Origin: Closterium sp. Naga37s-1
Taxonomy: Eukaryota > Streptophyta > Zygnematophyceae > Desmidiales > Closteriaceae
DNA length: 64,000 bases
Assembly: GCA_947471745.1 (NCBI GenBank)
Contig: CANJKZ010000464.1
Location: 744,001-808,000, forward strand
Direction of reading: 5' to 3'
Positions 1 through 10,370 of this stretch are shown here, one piece after another. Each line of letters starts with the position of its first letter. Positions within the stretch are counted from its first letter, which is position 1. A model generated the notes under the pieces. It was not told the DNA's origin, searched no databases, and saw only the letters and a program-made list of their open reading frames with translations. A program made the translations under genes and the position numbers.

Positions 1-417
1 CCAATCATCTGCGACGACATGTGCTGTGGGTGGACTTCTTGGAAACTCACTCCAAATATGACTTCGTCTACAAACCAGGGCTACACAACAAGGCCGACGC
101 GCTGAGCCGCCCAGGACATGTAGCAGGCATCCAGCTCGACGGGATGAACCCTCTGCTCAAGGGTATTTTCCAACATGGGTACTCCGTGGACGCAGAGATC
201 ACTATGGCAATGAAACAGAAGCTGTTATAGTGGGAGAAAGACCTAGCTGTAAGGAAGGGTCCAGGAAAGATTTGGGTACCGAACTATGCCCCGCTTCGAC
301 AGATTCTACTGGGGGAGTTTCACGACATACCGTACGCGGGGCATTTCGAGAGTAACAAGACGTTAGCAGGAATAGCGACCAATGCCACGTCTACAGTTGA
401 AGCCTCTGCTCGCCTCT
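1..417 (+). pseudogene. Ty3/gypsy pol fragment (RNase H end and integrase zinc domain)
   Basis: The frame that opens before the window carries the end of a gypsy RNase H (KADALSRPGHV near 90-120) and, after an in-frame TAG at 228-230, the start of the integrase HHCC zinc domain (FHDIPYAGHFESNKT near 320-360). The two His are visible, but the two Cys would lie past the break. Homology stops near 417, where a family A LTR begins. The 5' part lies outside the window. It may belong to the same chromovirus lineage as 48290-49262, but the two pieces cover different domains, so this cannot be tested here. Family call is solid; exact end is approximate. Confidence 0.8.
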
Positions 418-988
418 TGATGTGGTTGCCCAATCGACCAGGTTACCTGGGTGACAAGGTTCTGCGGAGGAGTGCGACCTCGGTGGTGGTATCCCAAGGT
501 CGACGTGGCTGATTAGGTGCAGTCGTCAGGACGAGGACGATTTGGTGTGTGCGGTGTGCAGGTAATAAGGCACGGCACGCCAGGTAATAAGGCACAGCAC
601 ACCAATCATCTGCGAGCACCTGCGAAGTAGGTGCGCTGCTTTCTTGCGGGTGCAACGTTTACACGCCGTCGACTTGCGATGTTGGCACGCCTTCGACCGA
701 CAGCATTGGCAAGCCGCGACTCTGCACTGCTGGAGTGCGGTCGACCAAGCCGTGCTGGAACGCGGTCGACCGTGCTGCGCTGGCGGTTGACCGACTTGCC
801 CATGTTGTTGCTATCATTCTGAACTTTTGTTATGGACGTTTTCCTAGTGAAACTCTTGCCAATTCTCCCCGTGAACTAGCAAGTAGTGTGAAGCACTTGG
901 AAACGACTAAGGACCGAACGAACGCAGAGATCACTCTTGCCCCGTGCCTAGCCGTAGTCTAGCTCCCATTGCTGAAGTTATCTCCGCA
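418..988 (+). repeat. A1 5' LTR, truncated at its 5' side
   Basis: It aligns with 13735-14130 of the A1 3' LTR: the shared stretch starts with ggtTGCC/GCG..GACCAGGTTACCTGGGTGAC and runs through the repeated GCCGTCGACTTGCGATGTTGGCA block. It ends ctccgcA at 988, directly before the primer site. The U3 part present at 13342-13734 is missing. A short inverted repeat, CACCT..AGGTG, lies near 619-636. Confidence 0.85.
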
Positions 989-1006
989 TGGTGCGGTGAG
1001 CGTGGA
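989..1006 (+). promoter_or_regulatory. A1 primer binding site for tRNA-Phe
   Basis: TGGTGCGGTGAGCGTGGA follows the LTR end directly and is the exact complement of the last 18 nt of plant cytosolic tRNA-Phe including CCA. The same site is found at 39758 (A4) and, with one C-to-T change, in A2 and A3. Confidence 0.88.
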
Positions 1007-1089
1007 CGACACACGGCTTACCTTTCAGTTTAGTCGACATTGTTGTCACTTACTTGGGTTGCTCGTAGGCCGGCAGCCGTGCAGTCACC

Positions 1090-2520
1090 ATCGTGAGCAT
1101 AGGTGACCCAGAGGTGATGGATACACTGGAAGCACAGCTGGAGGATGCGAGGAGACGCCATAAGGCCCAGGAGTACGGAGCAATCCCCTGGGTGGTCGTC
1201 GAGCCTGGCCTCCGTACCGTGTGGGCGACGGAGCACCCTTCTCGACCTGCTTCTCCTCGACCGGTGACCGACGAAGGCGGCATCGACGTGGGCGTCAACG
1301 CCGATGGTGACCAAGTCGGCAGCAGTGTAGGAGGCACGTCGAGGCAACGAGGTGTGATACAAACCGATGAAGTCGGCGGCGTTCAGGCGTGAGGGATGCG
1401 GTCGTCGGCGACTGCAGACTCCTCGCAGGGCGACGTCGGAGGTCGACGAAACGGTTTGTCGCCAATGTCGGCGACCCATGTGACTGCGGGCGGAATAGCA
1501 CCGAGCTACGGCTACTTCAAGTTCACGCCGGACAGAATCTCGATCACCCCCCTAATCGTTGGTCAACCGAACATCCTCACCGGGAAGGAAGCCATCGAGC
1601 CCCAGCTGGAGATGGCCGGGCTGATTGGCTTCGCCAGGGGTGCCGTGGCGACGCCGTCGGAGTACTACCCCGACCTGCGTGCGGAGTTTCACGTTGTGCA
1701 GCTGCTGACCTTCACGGTCATCTCACGGTGCTGCTCGCCGGGCGTGCAGATCGCCTTGAAGCCGTACAGGGACTACTTGGACGCCGGCCACCAGGCGTGG
1801 CACTTCATTGAGCCGACGTACCAGGTCACCGACGACCTGTACATCTGATAGCTCGAGGAGAAGATGACGCATCTGCGGATGGGCGACCAGGCGACGGCGA
1901 CTGACTACTGCAACCGAGCTCGACGGCGTCGAGTGTGCAATACTTGACGGCGTCGTACGTCACGCACGTCCTGAAGGGGCTCACGAGCAACTACAACATG
2001 CGGAAGCGGTTGTCGGTGGCACCGACCACGCGGGCAACACTCAACGCGGACTCCCTTACTTCGTACATCCTACAGGATGAGGCGATGCAGGAAGCTGAGC
2101 GGCACTCAGAGCTCTCGTCGCAGGTGAACTACGCCCCCCGGCAAAGCAAAGTGGTGGACCGGGACAGCGCGGGCAATATGGCGGCGGTGGCAGCAGTGGT
2201 GGTAGGTCGACCATGGACGCCGCAAGCAACAGTCGGCCAAGGATGGCGGACGAGGAGGAGGAAGTCGACGCCGGGAGTGCTGGATCTGCCGCAGCCCCGA
2301 CCACCTCTCCTTCGAGTGCCCCGACTGCAGTGACTCCGACGACGACGATGCCAAGGGAGGCCGCGGGAGGTCGGGCAGCCATCGTCCGCGTCGAGGAGGA
2401 AACCAGCCGCGCAAGGAGAAGCAGTCGACCAAGTCGTCGACCTCGGCAAAGGACGCCGACTCCTCTGCTGGTGGCAAAGGGCGAGACGACAAGGAGGCGT
2501 CGTGCTCGCTGGTTGGCATC
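1090..2520 (+). pseudogene. gag: A1 gag, broken
   Basis: Capsid-like Gag of family A. The frame from 1093 reads through a TGA at 1390-1392 (also present in A3 and A4; A2 has the ancestral CGA) to a TGA-TAG pair at 1846-1851. The block GYFKFTPDRI..LVGQPNILTGK..IEPQLEMAGL is the copia Gag start. After a deletion of about 30 bp near 1925 the frame changes, and the rest (SNYNMRKRLSVAPTTRATLN) is read from 1935. A CCHC zinc knuckle, CWICRSPDHLSFEC, lies at 2278-2319. The usual start ATG is ATC at about 1090. Gag would form the particle and package RNA; this copy cannot. Confidence 0.85.
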
Positions 2521-3151
2521 GTGGAGTCGACCATCTCATTAGCGCCGGAGGCTGGCGAGGACTTCCAGGCGATGGCGTCGGCCGTACAGGCGAACCCAGC
2601 GGTGGTCCTACTCGACAGCGGCTGCTCCCATCACCTGATGGGGACGAAGGAGGTCTTCGTCAACTTGCAGCCGAGCGGCAACGTCAAGCACGTGCACGGC
2701 TTCAATGGTGCGCTGCAGGACGTCCACGGCCGGGGCACGGTCGCCTTGCAAGGGGAGGCCGAGAAGCAGGTGCTGATCCCCGACGTGCTCTACGTCCCGG
2801 GCGTGCAGGCGAACCTGCTGTCGGCTGGGCAGCTGAAGGAGAATGGCGTGAAGCTGAAGGAGGACGGCGATGGGATGTTGCTCGTCACGGCGTCAGGGGA
2901 CGTCCTCGGCCTCGACTTTTGTCCTCTGCACCGACTTTTGTCCCTGCTCGACGAAGTCGACGTCGACCTCGACGGAGGTGGTGGCTCTGCGGGCGATAGT
3001 CTCGGCGACGAAGGTGACCCCTGACAGGCTGCATGCGCGGCTCGCGCACGTCGGCATGGACACTATCCGGAGCTCGGGTCGCCACTGGGCTGGACCTCAA
3101 GTCGACGTCCGGCGCTGACTCGCCGTGTGTCTCGTGCGTCGGCGGGAAACT
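2521..3151 (+). pseudogene. pol: A1 protease and pre-integrase region
   Basis: The frame 2521-3024 contains the aspartic protease motif LLDSGCSHHLMGTKEVF and the flap-side block VLIPDVLYVPGVQANLLSAGQ, so the protease core is intact. It then shifts frame. The pre-integrase zinc region (RLHARLAHVGMDTIRS, then SPCVSCVGGK) is read from about 3025 with a deletion in the middle. It is cut at 3151 by the solo LTR. In a living element the protease would cleave Gag-Pol inside the particle. Confidence 0.85.
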
Positions 3152-3385
3152 TGTCAACGTGCTAACTTAGTAGCTTAGGAACTTAGGTTTTCTAAGGACC
3201 ATGGCTAGAGTAGCGAGGGTAGCATGGCATGAGCAAGATTATCGACCAAGAAGGGAGATTCACTATAGTTCGGAAGGTACAAATAGGAAATGCAAGCAAG
3301 CAATGAGGTACACCACCAACAGTAACAAGGGATAGCTACAGTAAACTACACAACAAGCAGTTTATATAGAAATTATATTTCAACA
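3152..3385 (-). repeat. Solo LTR (234 bp), D-related family
   Basis: TGTCAACG...TTTCAACA on the plus strand, with perfect 5-bp duplications AAACT at 3147-3151 and 3386-3390. Read on the minus strand it starts TGTTGAAATATAATTTC, then CTATATAAACTGCTTG and GGTGGTGTACC, the layout of the D LTRs and of the LTR at 56259. No internal sequence remains, so it is the product of LTR-LTR recombination. Confidence 0.92.
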
Positions 3386-3633
3386 AAACTTGCACGGCAC
3401 ACCTTCCCCGACCAGAGCTCCTACGCCGACGACGTACTGGCTGTCGTGCACATCGACCTGTGCTGGCCGTTCCGCGTGGCTGCCAAGGATGGCAGCCTGT
3501 TCTTCTTGCTGCTGAAGGACCGCAAGACCCGCTACGTGTGGGTGAGGCCGGCCGCCAAGATCTGACGTGCTGCAGGAGTTCGTGTAGTGGCTGGCGGTGG
3601 CTGAGCGGCAGATGACGAAGTCGGTATTGATGC
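3386..3633 (+). pseudogene. pol: A1 integrase core, first part
   Basis: It resumes the integrase after the solo LTR: HTFPDQ..., VVHIDLC (first catalytic Asp region, with the usual GPF changed to WPF), then LLLKDRKTRYVWVRP. A 2-nt loss near 3561 shifts the frame, and TAG at 3585-3587 stands where A4 has CAG. The reading breaks at TKSVLM, where element B sits, and goes on at 10371. Confidence 0.85.
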
Positions 3634-3772
3634 TGTCAAACTATATCCGTTATAGTTTGTATTGTTTAGTCTAGGTGGTGTGCACCTTGGTTAGTGCTAG
3701 GGTTAGGTTTGCTATATCTACCCTTGTACTTGCTCATTCTAGTCATTCATTCTTCGAGTTATTACTTTGACA
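3634..3772 (+). repeat. B 5' LTR
   Basis: Starts TGTCAAACTATATCCG and ends ATTACTTTGACA, giving a 7-bp terminal inverted repeat TGTCAAA/TTTGACA. TATA-like ATTATAT/CTATATC lies within 15 bp of the edge. It contains GGTGGTGTGCACC, shared with D-type LTRs. Confidence 0.95.
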
Positions 3773-3784
3773 TGGTATAAGGCT
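3773..3784 (+). promoter_or_regulatory. B primer binding site (initiator Met tRNA-like)
   Basis: TGGTATAAGGCT directly after the LTR. The first six bases match the initiator-Met site TGGTATCAGAGC; the rest is a poor match. Confidence 0.65.
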
Positions 3785-4798
3785 TAGTTCGTTCCCATGG
3801 GCCCACCTTCGCACGCCCCGTTCGTTGCTCGCTCGTTTAAGGCCTCCGTCCGATCGTCGCTCGTTAGCCGCCCGTCCGCCGTCCGTTAGCCGTCCGTTCG
3901 CCGCCCGTCCGCCGCCCGTCCGCCGTCCGTTGCCCATAGCGCCCTCGGCAGGTCCCGTCACCCCGTGGCCCTTCGTCCGTCCTGTAGTGCGCCCCCCCAC
4001 GGGCCTTAGTTCGCCCCGTAGCGCGGCCCCCCGTGGCCCTTCGTCCGTCCCGTAGCGCCCCCCCCCCCCCCCCCCGGGGCTTAGTTCGTCCCGTAACGGC
4101 CCCCCCCGCGGGCCTTATTCCCTCGCGTAGCGCGGGGCCCGCGGGCTCTTCGTCCCCCCGTAGCGCCTCCCCCCCCCCCCCCCCCCCCCCGCGGGCCTTA
4201 GGTCGTCCCGTCGTGCGGCCCCCGCGGGCCTTAGGTCGTCCCGTAACGCGGCCTCCCCCGCGGGACCTTCATTCGTCCCGTAGTGCGCCCCCCCGCGGGC
4301 CCTTCCCGTCGACCCTAACCCTAACTCCCGTCGCCCGTTGCCCGTCGCCAGTCACCCATCACCCGTCGCCCGTAGTTCCTCCCCGCGCGCTCCCCGTAGA
4401 GCCAGCAAGCACGCAGCTGCGCGCACGCTACTACGCGCACACAGGCCGCGCACGCGGCCACGCGCGGCGCACACTCACGCAGCCGCGCCCTCGCGACTGC
4501 ACACGCGTAGCCGCGCACACCCAGTCGCGCGCGCCCCCTTTCCTAGGCCGACCGCGTCCTTATCTTGGCCACCCGCGCCCTGCATGATTTATTAAGAATT
4601 ATTAAGTAATTAAAAAAAAAATACAAAACAAAAACTCCAGCCAATGCTATGAAGCTCCAGCATGCGCCAGCACCCGCGTTTAGCGCATCAGGAGCAGCTT
4701 AGGCTACCTTCAATCGCGCCAGCACTAGCTTAGGTCCTCCTACCACTCGTACTGCCGCCTCGACTGGACCCTACCCCCCCCCCCCATACTAGCGTGCC
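3785..4798 (+). repeat. B leader: GC-rich, poly-C and low-complexity sequence
   Basis: Degenerate repeats of CCGTCCGTTAGCCG and CCTTCGTCCGTCCCGTAGCG type, several poly-C runs (near 4059-4075 and 4169-4189), then CACGCGC-rich DNA and a short AT-rich piece near 4590-4640. Open frames here are low-complexity (Pro/Arg/Ser) and I do not regard them as genes. This is the place where gag should be. Confidence 0.75.
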
Positions 4799-5608
4799 AT
4801 GTTGATGTGGCGACAGCGACAGCAGCAGCAGTGGCCGCAGCAGCAGTGGCAGCAGCACCGGTGGCCGAAGCAGCAGCAGTGGCCGCGACAGCAGTGGCTG
4901 CAGCAGCAGCAGTGGCCGCGACAGCAGCAGCCGTGTCCGCGGCAGCAGCCGTGGCCGCAGCACCTGTGGCCGCAGCAGCAGCAGCAGCAGTAGCAGCAGC
5001 AGCAGCAGCGCCAGCGGCAGCCTCCTCCACGGGGCCCTGTCCGACCCGGCCAGTACACACACCGGTACGTGGGAGCTGACATTTGTGTTTCCAGTCTTGG
5101 TGCTTGCGCAGTTTCCAGTCCAGACGCCTCAGATGTTCTTAGTGTCGGAGCTGCAGCTACCACTAGTCTAGTCCCAGCCTTTGTCGCCGGCTTGGTAGCG
5201 ACCTCACCGACTGCACAGCTTTCTTTCACTCTAGACTCTGGAGCGTCCAGCTGTTTCTTTCGCGACTGCACAGACCTCACGCCACTGCACACTCCAGTCA
5301 CTGTCGCCTTAGCTGACCCCTCCGTGAGATCTATAGTTGCCCAAAGCACCACCGTTCTCCCGTGTCCGGCGGCTCCCTCTGGGTTTCTCACAGGCTACTA
5401 CACCCCCTCGTTCTCTAGGAACTTGGTGGGTGTCAGTCACCTCCACAACCTCGAAGTTGTCACTACTTTCCCTTTGGACGAGCCTGTTGCCTCCTGCACA
5501 GTCGGTGCCACTGGAGTGCCTCTAGCCACTTTCCATAGGGAACCGGGCTCTGGTCTGTACTCACTACACACTGGGTCCTACAACACTGGGTCAGGTCTGG
5601 TCAGGTAG
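4799..5608 (+). pseudogene. pol: B pol, N-terminal Gln/Trp-rich region and protease
   Basis: ATG at 4799 opens a frame rich in Gln and Trp encoded by CAG/TGG repeats, stopped by TAG at 4991-4993 inside a CAG run. The same frame goes on to the protease: LSFTLDSGASSCFFRD with the catalytic Asp at 5234-5236, then TVLPCPAAPSGF and YTPSFSRNLVGVSHL. The frame ends at TAG 5606-5608, one base away from the integrase frame, apparently after a small duplication of GGTCAGGTCTGGTCAGGT. Pol thus appears to have its own start instead of following Gag. Confidence 0.8.
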
Positions 5609-5613
5609 CTGCT

Positions 5614-7134
5614 GTGTCGTGCGACTGTCGGTCACTGACCCACCCGTCGGTCCTTTGGCACCACCGTCTAGGTCACCCGTCGTTCCCACGTCTCAGTAGG
5701 ATGGTACGTCACCGTCTGGTCTCAGGTCTTCCAGAGTCGCTTGCCCCGCTTCCTCGCTCGACTGCGCCGCCGTGCACTCCTTGCGTCGAGGGTCGGCAGC
5801 GCGCTGCCCCTCACTCCTCCTCGTTCCCCCCCACCACGACTCCCTTCCAGACACTGCACTTGGACGTCTGGGGCCCCTCCCCGGTCCGTGGCCCACGTCA
5901 GGAGCGCTACTTCCTGATCGTGGTGGACGACTACTCCCGCTACACCACGGTTTTACCTTTGCGACGGAAGGCCGACGTGCCTACAGTCCTCGAGCCGTGG
6001 CTCCTAGCGAGGGGTGACGCCCAGGCCCTTTGTGGGCTCCGCCTGCACTCGGACCGTGGTGGTGAGTTTTCTTCCACACGCCTGGAGACGTTTTGTTAGG
6101 GTCGCGGGATCATCCAGTCTTACACGCTACCAGACTCGCCGCAGCAGAACGGGGTAGCCGAGCGACGCATTGGCCTGGTCATGGAGGTTGCCCGGACCTC
6201 CATGTGCCATGCCGGTGCCCCCCAGTTCCTGTGGCCTCAGGCAGTCCGCTACGCCGCGCACCAGCTGAACCTGTGGCCTAGTGACGCACGGCCACGGGTG
6301 ACGCCAGTCTCCCTTTGGACAGGTTCTCCGGGTGTAGCAGCTGATTACCGCGTCTGGGGTTCCCTGGCCCACGTTCGCGCCCCTGGCGCGAACAAGTTGT
6401 CTCCGCGCACCCGTGCCTGCGTCTTTCTTGGCTTACCGCTCGTCACCAGCGGTTGGCAATTCTACGACCCGGTTACCTGTCAGTTCTTCAGTTCCCAGGA
6501 CGTCACTTTCGACGAGTCGGTCAGTTACTACAGGAGTCGCCCCCACCGAGGTTCTGAGGCCTTTCCCCCCCCGCTGTTCCTCACTCTTGAGCCCCCCCCA
6601 GTCGCCCCAGTAGCCCCACCCCCTTCGCGTCCTGCCCCGTCAGGTGTGTCGCACGTCACTCCGCAGTCGCCCCCCCGGCAGCGTCCAGTCCCTCTCGTGT
6701 CCGGGGGTGCAGGAGGGGCAGTTGCGGAGAGTGAGGGTACTGGGGCTGTTGGAGCCCGTGGTGCCGGCTTTGGGGGTGTAGGGGGTGTGAGAGAGGAGAC
6801 CACTCCTGAGGAGGACACGGCTGTCTCGACTCAGCGGCCTCGCCCTGCCTCACCCCCTGGCTTCCCGTCTGTTCCGCAGTTCCCTCCTCGTTCGCCTCCG
6901 CGGCCGGTTGCTGCGGAGCCTGGGGGTGTTCCTGCCGGAGGCAGTGGAGTCCCTGGGGGTGTTGTCGGTGGAGGTTCTGGTTCTGGGGGTGCTGGAGCCG
7001 GAGACACGAGCACTGCGACGCCTACGGCGCGCACTGTACGCTTCCTCACCCGTGTGCAGCGTTTAAACAGGTCGGAGAGGGAGGAGCGGGAGCGGTTTGA
7101 GAGGGCACGACAGCAGCAGCAGCAGCAGCAGTAG
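5614..7134 (+). pseudogene. pol: B integrase and proline/glycine-rich linker
   Basis: Pre-integrase block LWHHRLGHPSFPRLSRM, Cys pair CTPCVEGRQR, then the core: LDVWGP (first Asp), VVDDYSRYTTVLPL, LHSDRGGEF (second Asp, 6052-6054) and NGVAERRIGL (Glu near 6160). The order fits a copia D,D-35-E integrase that joins cDNA ends to the chromosome. TAG at 6097-6099 lies between the second Asp and the Glu; C has CAG there. After VFLGLP...TFDESV the linker is Pro/Gly/Val-rich and ends in a Gln run with TAG at 7132-7134. Confidence 0.9.
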
Positions 7135-7208
7135 TCTCAGTCGGAGCGTCAGGAGAGAGTAGAGGAGGAGTCACTGCCGCACCAGGAGAGAGTAGAGGAG
7201 GAGTCACG

Positions 7209-7244
<36 letters not shown>

Positions 7245-7662
7245 CCAGCACCACCACCACCTCCAGTCTCAGTCGGAGCGTCAGGAGAGAGTAGAGCAGG
7301 AGTCACGACTACAGCAGCAGGTGCAGTTGCAGCCACAGCAGGAGAGAGTAGAGAAAGAGTCCCGCCCGCAGCAGCAGGTGCAGTTGCGGCCGCAGCAGGA
7401 GAGGGTAGAGCAGGAGTCACGACTGCCGCAGCGGGTGCAGTTGCAACCACAGCAGGAGAGAGTAGAGCAGGAGTCCCGCCCGCACCAGCAGGTGCAGTTG
7501 TAGCCACAGCAGGAGAGAGTAGAGCAGGAGTCCCGCCCGCAGCAGCAGGTGCAGTTGCGGCCGCAGCAGGAGAGGGTAGAGCAGGAGTCCCGGCCGCCGC
7601 AGCAGGTGTTGTTGCAGCCACAGCGGGAGAGAGCAGAGGAGGAGCCACAGGAGCAGCAGCGG
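7107..7662 (+). repeat. B coding minisatellite: CAG runs and about seven 57-bp units
   Basis: After CAG runs (7111-7131, 7209-7242), a 57-bp unit encoding 19 residues of the form VQLQPQQERVEQESRPQQQ is repeated about seven times from 7264, with copies differing at a few codons. The fifth unit has TAG (7501-7503) where its neighbours have CAG or CGG. The array lies between integrase and RT, a region that is variable in length in copia elements. Frame is kept by the 57-bp unit length. Confidence 0.9.
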
Positions 7663-9855
7663 GGGCAGGTGTCGCAGCAGCAGTCGCTAGAGGAGGCGGA
7701 GCAGCAGCGACTCAGAGACCTGCCCGACTCAGCACCTGCACGCTTTGTTCGTGGTCCCCTACCGTCCCCTCCTGTTCCCCCTGTCGAGTCCCTTTCCTCG
7801 TCCCAGTGGACTCGTCGTTCTCCCCTCAGTCGTGCTGTGTCCTCAGAGCCTCGTCGGTCCCGTTACCGTGCCGACCGCCTGTTTCACCTTGTTCTTCGCT
7901 CTCATGTTCCGTCTCCACCTGTCCTTCCACAGCCTCCTGAGTCATCCTTCACTGTGCTTCACGACCCGTTGTCCGACTACCTCCGTGCCTCCCGTCCTGT
8001 CGTCTCCCGTGTTTTGTCCGCGTTGGTCACTCACCCGACTGCACCTCTGTCGTCTGTCTCAGCACTTGTTACCACTGTCGCTGACTTTGCCTCTTCCCAC
8101 CGCCTTGACTACGCCGCTCACTTGGTGAGTGGCCCTGCTCATTCTCCGTCCTCTGGGGGTGCTCCTGTCTTTCCGTTGGAGGTCCTGGAGGACAGGCAGT
8201 TCGAGCTTGGTTTCCTTGCGGCCGCTGTTCCTCATCTCTGCGCCATGCTGCTTGCCCCTGAGGGGGATCCAGACGCCCTTGACATCCCGATCCCTCGCAC
8301 TCATGCTGAGGCGGTCTCGGGACCCTGGGCTTCGTACTGGATAGCAGCTGAGGAGGCAGAGATGGCATCTTATAGGTCCACAGGCACCTACGTCGACGCC
8401 GTCCCACCACATGGGGCAAACGTTGACAGTGGCATGTGGCTCTACAAGGTGAAGCAGCCGCCGGGAGCACCACCGGTGTTCAAGGCGCGCTACGTGGCGA
8501 GAGGCTTCAGTCAGCGAGAGGGGGTAGACTTCTTTCAGACCTTCGCTCCCACCCCGAAGATGACCACTCTTCGGGTGTTGCCGCATATTGCGGCACAGCG
8601 CGACTACGAGTTGCACTCCTTGGACTTCTCCACCGCGTTCCTTCAGGGGAGCCTGCACGAGCAGATCTGGCTGCGTCGTCCGCCTGGCTTCACTGGCACT
8701 TTCCCTCCTGGGACCCAGTGGCAGCTGCGTCGACCGGTCTACGGCCTGCGCCAGGCTCCCCGCGAGTGGCACGACACGCTACGTACGACTCTTGCAGCGC
8801 TTGACTTCTTTCCGTCGTCTGCCGACCCATCGCTGTTCGTCCGCCGTGGCTCGACCCCGGTCTTTGTTCTGGTCTACGTTGACGACCTGGTCTTCGCCAC
8901 TCCCGACCGACGCGCACTGGCCTCCGTGAAGGAGGAACTGCAGAGGAGACACACTTGCACTGACTTTGGTGAGCTGCAGCGCTACCTTGGCCTGCAGATC
9001 ACCAGGGACAGGGCAGCTCGCACCATTACGCTGACGCAGTCGCATATGGTCAAGCAGATCCTCACGCGGTTTCGCTTCCCGTTCTCCAAGGTACAGCGCA
9101 CCCCTCTTGCAGTGGATCATGGGCTCATGGCTCCACCTTCGGACGAGCCATTTGAGTCCAGCGGTCCATATCCTGAGCTGGTGGGTTGTCTCATGTACAT
9201 GATGACCTGTACTCGCCCAGACCTAGCTTACCCTCTTAGCGTCCTGGCGCGCTTTGTTGCGCCTGGGAGACACCGACCTTCCCACTGGTACGCGGCTAAG
9301 AGGGTGGCGAAGTATGTGGCGAATATATCAGGCATGGGACTTGTCCTTGGAGGGAAGTAGCCAGTTACCCTTACAGGTTACTCGGACTCGTCTTGGGCCG
9401 ACGGCGCAGAGTCGCTGCGGTCTACACAGGGTTACTGCTTCAGCCTTGGGACCGGAGCTGTTTTGTGGAGGTCGACTCGGGCGTCGTCCGTCTCTAGTTC
9501 CAGCTGTGAGGCAGAGGTGTACGCTGCGGCCATGGCCGCCCAGGAGCTTCGCTGGATGTCTTTCCTCCTCACCGACCTTGGTGAGCGGCCTCGCTCTCCC
9601 CCAGTCTTGTTCGCCAACAACAGGTATGCTATCCTGTTGTGCGAGGAGCCCCGACTGGTTGGGAAGGCGAAGCACATCCAGCTTCGTTACTTCCTTCTGC
9701 GCGAGTTTCAGCAGCGTGGCCAGGCCCACGTGGTACGTGTGGTCTCTGAGGCCAACACGGCAGATATCTTCACCAAGGCGTTGCCGCCTTGTGATCACCA
9801 GCGTTTGTGCACCCAGCTTGGACTTGTGTCTACAGGCCCTCACTTGCTTGCATAG
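7663..9855 (+). pseudogene. pol: B reverse transcriptase and RNase H
   Basis: RVT_2-type RT: AEMASYRSTGTYVDAVPP, KARYVARGFSQREGVDFFQT, HSLDFSTAFLQGSL (first catalytic Asp), RPVYGLRQAPREWHDTLR, and YVDD at 8875-8886. RNase H follows: GYSDSSWADGAE, SSSCEAEVYAAAMAAQEL, NNRYAILLCEEP (the usual VDN Asp is replaced: FANNR) and TADIFTKALPP. One frame holds the whole part from 7504 to 9855 except TAG at 9358-9360 between RT and RNase H. RT copies RNA into DNA and RNase H removes the template. Apart from that stop and the changed RNase H residue it looks well preserved. Confidence 0.92.
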
Positions 9856-10231
9856 AGATGCTTTGTCTTGTACTCTTGCATCTCACTATATATCTTCTAT
9901 ATGTGCTTGTGGACAGGCCTTGTGGCCCCTTGCTTCTGTAGAGATGCTTGTCTTGCATGCCTTGTACACTTGCATCTCTTATATCTGCTATATCATTGCA
10001 TGTGGACTGGCCTTGTGGCCCCTTGCTTGTTCTCGGACTGTGTGGTGATCTTGAGATCCACCCCGAGCGTTGCTTTGTTCTTGTGAACTGGTCTTGTGAC
10101 CGTTGCTTTTTATTTCTTGCTGACTGGTCCTGTGACCCTTGGTTGTTCTCAGACTGTGTGGCGACTTTGTGATCCACCCTGAGATATGTGTAGCTTTCCA
10201 CAGGTCTGTTATCACCTAGACTATGGGGGTG
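9856..10231 (+). repeat. B 3' untranslated region with tandem stem-loop repeats and purine tract
   Basis: Two units of about 86-90 bp start AGAGATGC (9854 and 9939). Each holds GAGATGC...GCATCTC, able to fold as a stem-loop, followed by GGCCTTGTGGCCCCTTGC. Then two related pieces built on CTGTGTGGTGATCTTGAGATCCACCC follow. TATGGGGGTG at 10222-10231 is the polypurine tract for plus-strand priming and is shared with C. Confidence 0.75.
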
Positions 10232-10370
10232 TGTCAAATTATATCTGTTATAGTTTGTATTGTTTAGTCTAGGTGGTGTGCACCTTGGTTAGTGCTAGGG
10301 TTAGGTTTGCTATATCTACCCTTGTACTTGCTCATTCTAGTCATTCATTCTTCGAGTTATTACTTTGACA
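10232..10370 (+). repeat. B 3' LTR
   Basis: 139 bp, TGTCAAATTATATCTG...TACTTTGACA. It differs from the 5' LTR at two C/T positions within the first 15 bases. Confidence 0.95.

Larger units (their letters stand above)
3634..10370 (+). mobile_element. B: complete short-LTR copia element without a Gag capsid gene
   Basis: 6737 bp. The LTRs of 139 bp (3634-3772 and 10232-10370) differ at two positions that I can see. Target duplication GATGC at 3629-3633 and 10371-10375 is perfect. Inside are a primer site variant, a 1-kb GC-rich leader, pol (protease, integrase, RT, RNase H), a repeat-bearing 3' region and a purine tract. No UBN2-type capsid domain such as that of E (58378) can be read in any frame between leader and protease. 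Insertion point: integrase gene of A1. Closest relative here: C. Confidence 0.95.

Noticed and set aside
4311..4328. CCCTAACCCTAAC as telomere repeat in the B leader
   Set aside because: Only two units, and CCCTAA not CCCTAAA, inside low-complexity C-rich DNA.
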